25,950 bases of DNA, taken from positions 1 through 25,950 of the forward strand of contig PCCT01000092.1 of NCBI GenBank assembly GCA_002731985.1, read 5' to 3'. Each line of letters begins with the position of its first letter. Positions within the stretch are counted from its first letter, which is position 1. Source of the DNA: Nitrospinota bacterium. Its GTDB lineage: Bacteria > Nitrospinota > Nitrospinia > Nitrospinales > VA-1. Position numbers and translations under genes: made by a program. This document shows, in pieces, positions 8,324 to 15,206 of the stretch. The notes beneath the pieces were generated by a model. That model made no database searches and was not told where the DNA came from. It was given only the letters and a program-made list of their open reading frames with translations.

Positions 8324-9067
8324 TTATCGACCGCTACCAGCCCCTGAAAAGGCGAAGCTGGCTTCTGCAGTTCCACCGCCATTCACGGTGATTTCCTTCT
8401 TCTGCTCACCGAGAATCGGATGCCAAGCCACCAACTGATAGGTTCCCGGAGGAACGTCATTGATCTTGAAACTTCCATCCTTTTCCGCCATGGTCCAATA
8501 GGCGTTGGTCGCTACCCGGACCCAGGCATGCATGAAATCATGCTGATCACATTGGATCTTCACGACATTGCCTTTTTTGACCCGAAGTTTCTTAGTTACC
8601 ACGGATCCTTTTTCGGGCAGGCCTACATTCCACAGGGTCCGTCGGGCCATGCCACGCACCTCGAAAGGATGCGGGTTGTGGCTGACTGGATCCTCGTTGA
8701 CAATTGCAAGACCGGGAGCTTTTTTCCTCCCCTTACCCAGCTTTTCCACAACACCGGAGAACGGTAAAAATGCGCAACCCCTGCCCACCATCTTATGCTC
8801 AGTAGGTTCTTTGGACTTGCCTCCGTCCATCCCCTCAATCAACACAGCGACACCTTGTACCACGCCGTTTTTGACCGTGACATGAAAGAAATCCATTTCT
8901 GCACCACAGAAATCTGGGTTTTTCGTGATTGTAAAATGTTCAGGTTCCGGGGGCGTCCCCTCATAAGAGATCTTTCCGCCGACTGAACCTCCAGCCGCAG
9001 AAACGCTGCCTGCTTGCGCCACCCCGACAATAAAAATTACCATCAGTAAAAATATTTTTCGGTTCAT
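8324..9067 (-). CDS. Exported cupredoxin-like protein with carboxypeptidase-regulatory-like domain
   Basis: The 247-residue protein has a signal peptide ending near AGSVSAAG. The central part resembles a cupredoxin: a candidate His130 in DPVSHNPH, and the segment I-Q-C173-D-Q-H176-D-F-M179-H gives the Cys-x2-His-x2-Met arrangement of type 1 copper ligands. A short beta-sandwich of the carboxypeptidase regulatory-like type follows (EKDGSFKINDVPPGTYQLVAWHP). Such proteins occur in periplasmic electron-transfer clusters and would suit a soluble carrier between the Rieske/Mo enzyme and the peroxidases; this is inference. The start is supported by AAGGAGAT upstream. It sits between idrA-like and the tri-heme gene, on the same strand, with gaps of 94 and 95 bp to the chosen starts. 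Confidence 0.8.
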   Translation of the reverse strand: MNRKIFLLMVIFIVGVAQAGSVSAAGGSVGGKISYEGTPPEPEHFTITKNPDFCGAEMDFFHVTVKNGVVQGVAVLIEGMDGGKSKEPTEHKMVGRGCAFLPFSGVVEKLGKGRKKAPGLAIVNEDPVSHNPHPFEVRGMARRTLWNVGLPEKGSVVTKKLRVKKGNVVKIQCDQHDFMHAWVRVATNAYWTMAEKDGSFKINDVPPGTYQLVAWHPILGEQKKEITVNGGGTAEASFAFSGAGSGR

Positions 9068-9110
9068 AACTATCTCCTTTGCCTGATTCTTTTGAGATTT
9101 ATTTTTATCG

Positions 9111-9141
9111 GGCCCCCACCTTACGGAAACAGGTGGGAGCC
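9111..9141 (-). other. Intercistronic hairpin downstream of the idrA-like gene
   Basis: GGCCCCCACC (9111-9120) and GGTGGGAGCC (9132-9141) can form a 10-bp stem including one wobble pair, with an 11-nt loop, in the 94-bp gap between the idrA-like gene and the cupredoxin-like gene. On the minus strand the following sequence is A/T-rich but lacks a run of T, so it is more likely a processing or partial-termination element than a full terminator. Confidence 0.5.
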
Positions 9142-9161
9142 GTTATCGCCGTTACCAAGGA

Positions 9162-11822
9162 TTAAACCTTCTCCTTGAAGGTCATACGTTTCTTCATATA
9201 ATCTGGAATGGTGCCTATCTTTTTAATGGCAGCCTTCCCGAGTTTGTACCGCGGTGCGTTGGTCAGCGGATCGGCCACCGCAGATGACAGGGAATTGGAA
9301 GCGCCCCCGCCGGGCCAACAGAAGTACATGAAGGTAGTACCAGGCGGTACGACACTTGTCACGTAGGCCATGGCCGAAGCCGACCCCTGAGTCTTCTTGA
9401 TGTAACCGTCTTTCTCGAGGTTCGTGAACAGAAAGTCCTTGTGCCTGGCGCGATAGAATCCTCCCACCTGCACATAGACCTCATCGTTCTCAAGCGAAAC
9501 GATGTCACCGTTTTCGATTCCCCTCTCAGCGGCGTCTTTCGGACTTATTTCTATGAAATTCATCGGATGCCGCTGCATGATGTAGGGTTTTCGCATATCA
9601 TCGAAGACCGACTGCCAGAGCGCGTTGATGCGGCCGCAAGTGACCCACAACTCGCCTTTATCCTTCTTGGGTTTGATCCGGTCATAGAAATCACCGAACA
9701 GATTCCAGTCGACCTTGTGGAGATAAAGCTTCCCGGACGGCTTGGTGAAGCTTCCCGACCTTTTGGACTTGGTAGTGATCCCCTGACCCGAATCGATATG
9801 CACGTGTGGATTGTGCAGGCGTTTGGTCTCGATCAATTTGTTGTTATGCAGGCGAAGCGGCAGTTGGTACCCTGTCGCGGCCCGCTTGCGCAGGATGTCA
9901 TAGGGCTGTTTGCCGTTGATGGCGGCGTACTTCACCAATGGCGCCAGATCCTGCCTGCTGTTACGGGTGAACCGGGCCAGCTCCTTGAAGACATCTTCCG
10001 AAGTCTTCCAGTCGTAGCCATCGAAACCCATCTTTTTGGCCACCATAGAGATGATTTTCCAGTCCGGCTTGGCATCCCCCGGCGGATCGTAGAACTTGGA
10101 ATAAATCCTGAGAATCCGCTCACCCTGGGCACGCGTGAAGTTCTCTTCACCCCAGGTCGCTGCGGGCATGACCAGATCGGCGAATTGGTTGCCGATAGTC
10201 CTCAAGTAGATTTCATTATTGATCAGCACCATGTCACCGGCATCGGCACGCGCCTTCAGCCTCTGGATGACGTGCTCGACATCAAAGCGCTCCACCTGAT
10301 GCTTACTGCCTGTGGTGTGCTCCTTGATGTAGTCCGCCAGATCCTGAGAACCCTGCATGGCTTCGATCCAGTTAGTTCCGATGACCCACATGAAGCGGAC
10401 ATGTCCGGACCGGACCCAGTTATCGACGTTCAGCGCCTTGCGACCGATTTTGCCGAACCGCTCGGGCGTTTTCGACCGGGGATAGGACGCGGCGCTCACG
10501 CCACCACGCTGATGTCCACCGGCGCGACCGATGACTTGACCGTCCCGAGTTCCGGCGCCGCAGATGATAGCCAGGTTGCCGAATGAAATGGTATTGAGAT
10601 AGTTGTTGGACCAGTAATTGCCCTTCTCTAACATGAAGGACGTTTTGGGGCGCCTCTTCTTTCCAGCGCCGGTGAGTATCTTGCACGCTTCGATGATTTT
10701 TTCGCGCGGGATACCAGTCATCTTCACGGCAACATCCATCTCGGCGTATTTTTCTTTCAGAACCCACTTCTTCCACTTTTTGAAGGACGCTCCCCAGCGG
10801 GTACTGCGCCATTGCCAAGGTGTATTTCTAGTTCCCCGGCCCATGCCCCAGTCGAGTTCCTCATCGCTGGCGGCCCAATGGTCGATATGGTCCTGGTCCT
10901 GCCAGCCCTGTTCGATGATGTACCGGCACATGGCGTTGTGCAGGATGGCATCGGTACCGATGGTCACCTGAAGCCATATCCCGTCGTTTTCTTCGGCCCA
11001 GGTGACACCCGGTGACTTCCGGGGAAGCACCATGACCAGCTTGGGTGCACCTTCCATGATATGCTCGGTGAACAGAATCGTCTTGGTCTCATAGGGATCG
11101 GTCCCCGAGATGAAAATCACGTCTGATGCCGACCAATCATCATAGGAAGGACCAAAGGTGTCGATACCCATATCCTCAAGCCCACTGGCGTCATCCTGGG
11201 CAGAAGGTTTGTCGTGATGGGCGTAGACCGGCGTCTCGATACTTTGCAGGGCCAGCTTGGTGATAGCATAGGTATTTTCATAAAACTGGTAAGAGTAGGC
11301 CTTTACTCCGTAAGCCATCTCGCCATATTTGTCAAACACATAGCGTCCCACTTCTGCCGTGATGGTGGTGGCGTCTTCCCATCCAATGGGTTGCAAGACA
11401 CCCCGCACCCTCAACAGGGGCTGTTGCAGGCGGTCACTGGTGGCCCTCCAGGGGCTGTAGCATTTCTGGGCAATGCCTCCGCCGCGAACGCTGTGGTTCC
11501 CGGACTTGTTGACCCGTTCGCTGATGGCCGGGACCACGAGACAATTGTGCGGCTCGCCGTTCTTAAGAACGACCGTGTGCTGATTGGGGCTGGGCCAGCT
11601 CCCGACCAGCGATTCTGTGCGTGGATAATCCACCTTAAATGCGTTTTCATTTGCCTTGGGACCGCCTTCTTTTCCTACCGGCCACGTGATCGCCCGATAC
11701 GCACAGCCAACGATACAGTAGTCACAGGCAGTGGATACGATCTCTGCGTCCGAAGGCGGAAGCGGTACACGATCCTTCGGTAGATCTTGTGAGTATGTAA
11801 CATTCCTTCCGGCGTTACTCAT
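9162..11822 (-). CDS. idrA: AioA/IdrA-type molybdopterin oxidoreductase, probable iodate reductase catalytic subunit
   Basis: This 886-residue protein belongs to the arsenite-oxidase-like branch of the DMSO reductase family, with two Mo-bis-pterin domains and a C-terminal molybdopterin dinucleotide-binding domain. The N-terminal cluster motif is C33-x2-C36-x3-C40, and a serine (S111, in HSVRGG) takes the place of the usual fourth cysteine, as in AioA, predicting a [3Fe-4S] cluster. Against Alcaligenes AioA (aligned from memory) the arsenite-site residues His, Arg and His appear kept (H203, R433, H437 in GRAGGHQ), but Glu203 becomes Asp211. No signal peptide is present; AioA/IdrA proteins ride out with their Tat-exported Rieske partner, encoded 85 bp upstream. 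GGAGGT precedes the ATG. The peroxidase genes around it favour IdrA over AioA, but substrate remains unproven. Confidence 0.85.
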   Translation of the reverse strand: MSNAGRNVTYSQDLPKDRVPLPPSDAEIVSTACDYCIVGCAYRAITWPVGKEGGPKANENAFKVDYPRTESLVGSWPSPNQHTVVLKNGEPHNCLVVPAISERVNKSGNHSVRGGGIAQKCYSPWRATSDRLQQPLLRVRGVLQPIGWEDATTITAEVGRYVFDKYGEMAYGVKAYSYQFYENTYAITKLALQSIETPVYAHHDKPSAQDDASGLEDMGIDTFGPSYDDWSASDVIFISGTDPYETKTILFTEHIMEGAPKLVMVLPRKSPGVTWAEENDGIWLQVTIGTDAILHNAMCRYIIEQGWQDQDHIDHWAASDEELDWGMGRGTRNTPWQWRSTRWGASFKKWKKWVLKEKYAEMDVAVKMTGIPREKIIEACKILTGAGKKRRPKTSFMLEKGNYWSNNYLNTISFGNLAIICGAGTRDGQVIGRAGGHQRGGVSAASYPRSKTPERFGKIGRKALNVDNWVRSGHVRFMWVIGTNWIEAMQGSQDLADYIKEHTTGSKHQVERFDVEHVIQRLKARADAGDMVLINNEIYLRTIGNQFADLVMPAATWGEENFTRAQGERILRIYSKFYDPPGDAKPDWKIISMVAKKMGFDGYDWKTSEDVFKELARFTRNSRQDLAPLVKYAAINGKQPYDILRKRAATGYQLPLRLHNNKLIETKRLHNPHVHIDSGQGITTKSKRSGSFTKPSGKLYLHKVDWNLFGDFYDRIKPKKDKGELWVTCGRINALWQSVFDDMRKPYIMQRHPMNFIEISPKDAAERGIENGDIVSLENDEVYVQVGGFYRARHKDFLFTNLEKDGYIKKTQGSASAMAYVTSVVPPGTTFMYFCWPGGGASNSLSSAVADPLTNAPRYKLGKAAIKKIGTIPDYMKKRMTFKEKV

Positions 11823-11907
11823 GGTGTTACCTCCAGTTGTATTGTTAAATCCTTTTCAGAATCTTTGATGTCTCAACTTGTCCCACGGGCTGATCCCCGG
11901 CGGGCAA

Positions 11908-12528
11908 TCAAACTCCCATCATATTGTCGGGGTATCCATAAATCAGCCCCAACACACCCACCGCGTAGATATCATTCCCCTCCAGTTCCAGCACGATTTG
12001 CGGAAGATTCTGGACAGCTGAAGCGCTGACCATCATCCCGTGTCTTGTTAAATCAAATGTGGAGAGATGAAACTCGCACGGCCCCATTATCTTTTTTTCA
12101 GCATCGTATTGATCCTCCAAAGGGCCGCCCTGATGCGTACAGAAGGCGTTGAAGGCCACAACATCCTGATTGGGACCAATTCCGCCAAGAGCCGGTTCTC
12201 CCAGTTTAATCAAAAGAGCCTTTTGGCCATCAGCTTCACCGGGATATTGGATCGTGACTGGACGATCCTTTTTGAGCGCACTCAAACTACCAACCTTGGT
12301 CCGGGGGTAGCGAACCGTTCGGGCGGTAACTGCCGCACTAACCATACCCCCCTGATTCGCCTCTGCCTTTCCGGAGAAAATCTGGGAGGGCAAAAGCATA
12401 GACATAGCCGCAAGTCCACCCACCTTTCCACCGTTCATCAGCAACTTCCGGCGGGAAATACAGCCAGCTTCCTGAGGGGACGTTTCCTGAGTTGCGTCGG
12501 CCTCTTGTTTTTTTGTATTCTCGCTCAT
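11908..12528 (-). CDS. idrB: Tat-exported Rieske [2Fe-2S] subunit (AioB/IdrB type)
   Basis: The 206-residue protein carries a twin-arginine signal (S-R-R-K-L-L at residues 25-30, then a hydrophobic GGLAAMSMLL segment). The Rieske ligands are C130-x-H132 (CTHQG) and C151-x2-H154 (CEFHLSTFD), and the C-terminal block AVQNLPQIVLEL...LIYGYPDNM closely resembles AioB. It should form the small subunit that shuttles electrons between a periplasmic carrier and the molybdenum enzyme encoded next, and carry that folded subunit through the Tat pore. The family's structural disulfide cysteines are not evident: the usual CTHxxC-type third cysteine is missing. AAGGAG lies just upstream of the ATG. The Rieske gene precedes the catalytic gene, as in aioBA, whereas described iodate-reductase operons read idrA then idrB. 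Confidence 0.9.
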   Translation of the reverse strand: MSENTKKQEADATQETSPQEAGCISRRKLLMNGGKVGGLAAMSMLLPSQIFSGKAEANQGGMVSAAVTARTVRYPRTKVGSLSALKKDRPVTIQYPGEADGQKALLIKLGEPALGGIGPNQDVVAFNAFCTHQGGPLEDQYDAEKKIMGPCEFHLSTFDLTRHGMMVSASAVQNLPQIVLELEGNDIYAVGVLGLIYGYPDNMMGV

Positions 12529-12586
12529 ATTCCTTCTCCTTATTTTTCTTGGGTTTCCATTTATTTCAAATTCACTCGCTGAAAGA

Positions 12587-13828
12587 TCACTTCTTTTTCG
12601 AGGTTACTTTTTCTGGCAACTCAACCAGAACGCCCGTTGCGGTCATGATTCCATCCGGCGGTATCCTGGGAATCTTATAATTCTTACCCGGCATCTCATC
12701 GCTACTGAGGGCCATGAGAAAAGCTACCAAGGCCGCTTTTTCATCATCCGTCAGATTGAGAGGTTTCATCAGCGGGTCTTTTTTCCCAGCGAGCGCTGCT
12801 CCGCCGTCCAAGTTAGGCCCACCACCCACATTGTAGAAATCAACCACCTCTTCCAGATCAAAGAACACGCCGTTGTGCATATACGGCGGAGTCCATTTGA
12901 GTTCTCTCAGTTGCGCGGTTCGCCACTTGTGAATGTCATCGGGGCGGTGCGTGGAGAAATAGAGCCCCTTGTCTTCATCCACTTCGTCGTAATTCAAAAT
13001 CCCAAACGCCTTCGATCGGTATCGGATGGAAATCTGGCGAAGCGGGTCTTCATCGAACGCCTCGTTGCGCGGGAGACCGAGATTGTGAAAATCCTGGTTC
13101 GTCATCAACATGCCATCATGACATTGGATGCATCCCGCCTTGCCCTCGAAGAGTTTCATTCCCTTGATTTGCTGCTCGGTCATGGCGGTCCTGTCACCGT
13201 TCATGTAGCGATCAAAAGGAACGTCTTTAGGATCGGTGTTCAAAGTGCGTTCGAACGCAGCTACTGCCCGGGCAGCGTTATCCCAGGTCGGGGGTTCGCC
13301 GAAGATCTCCTGCATCATCTTGACGTAGACCGGAACCTGCCTCATCCTAGCTTCAGCCATTTGAGCTGAAACATTGTTAGACTCTTGCCCGAACCCTGCG
13401 GCACCAACCTGAGCTTCAAGACTCAATGACCGCCCGTCCCAGAAATATTTATTCAGATGGATATTGTTCAAAACGGTTTGTCCGGCGCGGAAATGCAGGG
13501 TTCCCGGGTAGCCGAAGGAAAGGTCGTCCGGCTGGGACCACGCGTACTCTGGCCTGTGACAGGCCGCGCAAGGGGTGCTACCGTCTCCGGACAATCGCCC
13601 GTCAAACATCAACATCGCGCCGAGCTCTACTTTTGCCGGGGTGGTCACATTATCCTTTTGCGCATTCGGTAGTAAGATGCCATTAGCCGGGATCGGCGGT
13701 ACAGGCGCCAGCGGGCGCGGTGTTGCGGACCCCTGCGACCCAGCAAACGCGGGCATGACTGTAGCCAGCATGAATCCAATTGCCAGTAAAGCTAAACCAA
13801 TTTCCTTATTCGATTTTCTTTGCATCAT
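12587..13828 (-). CDS. Di-heme cytochrome c peroxidase-family protein (IdrP-type)
   Basis: The 413-residue protein has a cleavable signal peptide (LALLAIGFMLATVMPAFAG). Two heme c sites, CAACH (87-91) and CIQCH (233-237), sit in the standard two-domain CCP/MauG arrangement, with LMFDGRLSGDGS before the first and FDRYMNGDRTAMTEQQ before the second. Family blocks RTAQLRELKWTPPYMHNGVF and ALVAFLMALSS are also present. Classical CCPs reduce H2O2 to water in the periplasm; in iodate-reducing bacteria two such proteins are encoded with idrA and idrB. It is the first gene of the operon, with GGGAGG before an ATGATG start, and 58 bp from the Rieske gene. It is not a duplicate of the tri-heme protein: the two share the core but differ in length and loops. 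Confidence 0.92.
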   Translation of the reverse strand: MMQRKSNKEIGLALLAIGFMLATVMPAFAGSQGSATPRPLAPVPPIPANGILLPNAQKDNVTTPAKVELGAMLMFDGRLSGDGSTPCAACHRPEYAWSQPDDLSFGYPGTLHFRAGQTVLNNIHLNKYFWDGRSLSLEAQVGAAGFGQESNNVSAQMAEARMRQVPVYVKMMQEIFGEPPTWDNAARAVAAFERTLNTDPKDVPFDRYMNGDRTAMTEQQIKGMKLFEGKAGCIQCHDGMLMTNQDFHNLGLPRNEAFDEDPLRQISIRYRSKAFGILNYDEVDEDKGLYFSTHRPDDIHKWRTAQLRELKWTPPYMHNGVFFDLEEVVDFYNVGGGPNLDGGAALAGKKDPLMKPLNLTDDEKAALVAFLMALSSDEMPGKNYKIPRIPPDGIMTATGVLVELPEKVTSKKK

Positions 13829-13889
13829 CCTTACCTCCCATTCTTCTTGATCCGGCGCTGAATAGTTCGAAACTCTTCAGCCCCCATTA

Positions 13890-13920
13890 TTGTGATTGAT
13901 CCCTCAAAATAAGATCACAA
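13890..13920. promoter_or_regulatory. Inverted repeat TTGTGAT-N17-ATCACAA upstream of the idr-like operon
   Basis: Perfect 7-bp arms (13890-13896 and 13914-13920) lie about 60-90 bp upstream of the first operon gene, in the 103-bp gap after the receiver gene. The position suits an operator or activator site. The half-sites resemble CRP/FNR-family TGTGA cores, but the spacing is longer than the usual N6, so the binding protein is unknown. Confidence 0.4.
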
Positions 13921-13931
13921 AGAGAAAACTC

Positions 13932-14366
13932 TCACGGCTTCATTTCTGTTCCGGAATAACCAAAAACCCATTGTGCGATTGTCCGGGACACTTGTTCGAA
14001 TTCCGTGGCCTTGTCGAAATAAAAGTCCGCTCCCAAGGCCAAACATTTTTCCCGATACTGCGGAAAAGAGTGGTTGGAAAAAATAATCACCTTTGTATCG
14101 AAATTTAATTTTTTAATTTCTTTAAGGACTTCGATTCCAGTTTCATCGGGAAGCCTGGTATCCAAAACCACTGCGTGTGGATTCAATTCCCGGTTCATTG
14201 CCATGGCTGTTTTCGAGTTCTCTGCCTGACCCACAATTTCGATACCATCAAGTTCTAAAAGCATGTTTGCCAACCTTTCGGAAACTTCCCGGGAATCATC
14301 TAGAATTAAAACCCTAAAAAGTTTTTTCATTGATTTCAAAACCGGGCTTTTTTCATTGATTTTCAA
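13932..14366 (-). CDS. Single-domain response regulator (receiver only)
   Basis: The protein is a lone receiver domain of up to 144 residues: acidic pair in LILDDS, phospho-acceptor Asp in VVLDTRLP, the Ser/Thr switch in IIFSNHS, and the conserved Lys in YFDKA. No output domain follows, as in CheY/Spo0F-type proteins that relay phosphate or bind partners. The start is uncertain: a TTG at 14366 or the ATG at 14330 (MKKLFRVLILDD), neither with a strong ribosome site. It lies between the NarL-type regulator gene (184 bp upstream) and the idr-like operon (103 bp downstream), all on one strand. It may be a phosphate sink or modulator of the large sensor kinase. Confidence 0.85.
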   Translation of the reverse strand: MKINEKSPVLKSMKKLFRVLILDDSREVSERLANMLLELDGIEIVGQAENSKTAMAMNRELNPHAVVLDTRLPDETGIEVLKEIKKLNFDTKVIIFSNHSFPQYREKCLALGADFYFDKATEFEQVSRTIAQWVFGYSGTEMKP

Positions 14367-14441
14367 ACCAGACTTCTATTGCTTCACTGGTATTTACACC
14401 CGGAAGCAAAAATTGGACATCCGGGTGAATCCGCTTTCTAC

Positions 14442-14492
14442 ATAGGATTTGGGGTTTATAGGAAATAGGAGTTGTCCTATGAGGCCATAGGA
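14442..14492. promoter_or_regulatory. Cluster of ATAGGA boxes with overlapping palindromes
   Basis: ATAGGA occurs at 14442, 14458, 14465 and 14487, with its complement TCCTAT at 14475. Two overlapping dyads result: ATAGGA-GTTG-TCCTAT (14465-14480) and TCCTATG-AGGC-CATAGGA (14475-14492). They sit upstream of the single-domain receiver gene and downstream of the NarL-type gene. Multiple short boxes in both orientations are typical of LuxR-type response-regulator binding; the hexamer is not the E. coli NarL heptamer. Confidence 0.4.
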
Positions 14493-14550
14493 GGTTCATT
14501 TGTTGGAATGAAAGGAGAGGTTTCCAGCGAGGAATGGGGCGTGAGGACTT

Positions 14551-15204
14551 TTATTCTATCAGTTTGTTTTCTATAACATACCGGATCAATTGAGCATTGT
14601 TATCCAGTTTAATTTTTTCCAGGATGTGGGTACGGTGGGTGCTGACTGTTTTAATACTCAGTTGGAGTTCATTGGCGATTTCTGAAATCCTTTTTCCAGC
14701 CCCCATCATACACATCACCTGATATTCGCGGTCAGACAACAACTCGTGAGGTTGCTTATCGGATCCTAAAAAGTCAAGCGCCAGCTTCTGTGCCAACTTG
14801 GGGGTTATGAATTTTTCTCCTCTAAAAATCGCTTTAATCGCTTTCACCAGTTCCTCGGAGGCACTGTCCTTGGTTAAAAACCCGGAAGCTCCCGCTTTGA
14901 GAAACCGTGCTGCGATCCGCTCTTCGGGATACATGGTTAAAATCAGGACCGGAAGCCTAGGTTGATCAATCACTAACTGCTTCAAGGTTTCCATTCCATC
15001 TAAACCTGGCATGGCAGCATCCAGGACCACGATATCGAAATGGTTCTTTCGAACTTTTTCCAACACCTCATACCCGTTTTTCGCTTCCCCTGAAGCAATA
15101 ATATCCGGCGTCTCGGAAAGGAGCAATTTCAAACCATCACGCAAAACGGTATGATCATCTGCAAGAAGGACTTTGATTTGGTGTGAGCCCGAATCTTTTT
15201 TCAT
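14551..15204 (-). CDS. NarL/FixJ-family response regulator
   Basis: The 217-residue protein has a receiver domain (LLADDHTVLRDG, phospho-acceptor Asp in VVLDAAMPGLDG, switch Thr in LILTMYP, Lys in FLTKDS) and a C-terminal LuxR-type helix-turn-helix (LSDREYQVMCMMGAGKRISEIA, then ELQLSIKTVSTHRTHIL). It should be phosphorylated by the kinase encoded immediately upstream, whose stop codon lies two bases before this ATG, so the pair is translationally coupled. Family members bind short inverted or repeated boxes; the ATAGGA cluster just downstream is a candidate site. Likely targets are the receiver gene and the idr-like operon further along the same strand (inference). Confidence 0.95.
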   Translation of the reverse strand: MKKDSGSHQIKVLLADDHTVLRDGLKLLLSETPDIIASGEAKNGYEVLEKVRKNHFDIVVLDAAMPGLDGMETLKQLVIDQPRLPVLILTMYPEERIAARFLKAGASGFLTKDSASEELVKAIKAIFRGEKFITPKLAQKLALDFLGSDKQPHELLSDREYQVMCMMGAGKRISEIANELQLSIKTVSTHRTHILEKIKLDNNAQLIRYVIENKLIE

Positions 15205-15206
15205 AA

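Noticed and set aside
9441..10586. Long plus-strand open frame of 381 codons
   Set aside because: It lies wholly antisense within the idrA-like gene, has no recognisable domain, and is explained by the codon bias of the real gene.
9162..12528. Plain arsenite oxidase aioBA
   Set aside because: Sequence similarity to AioA/AioB is clear, but the two peroxidase-family genes in the same operon, the Glu-to-Asp change in the pocket and the absence of aioS/R/X or ars genes make an iodate-reductase-like system more likely. Arsenite is not formally excluded.
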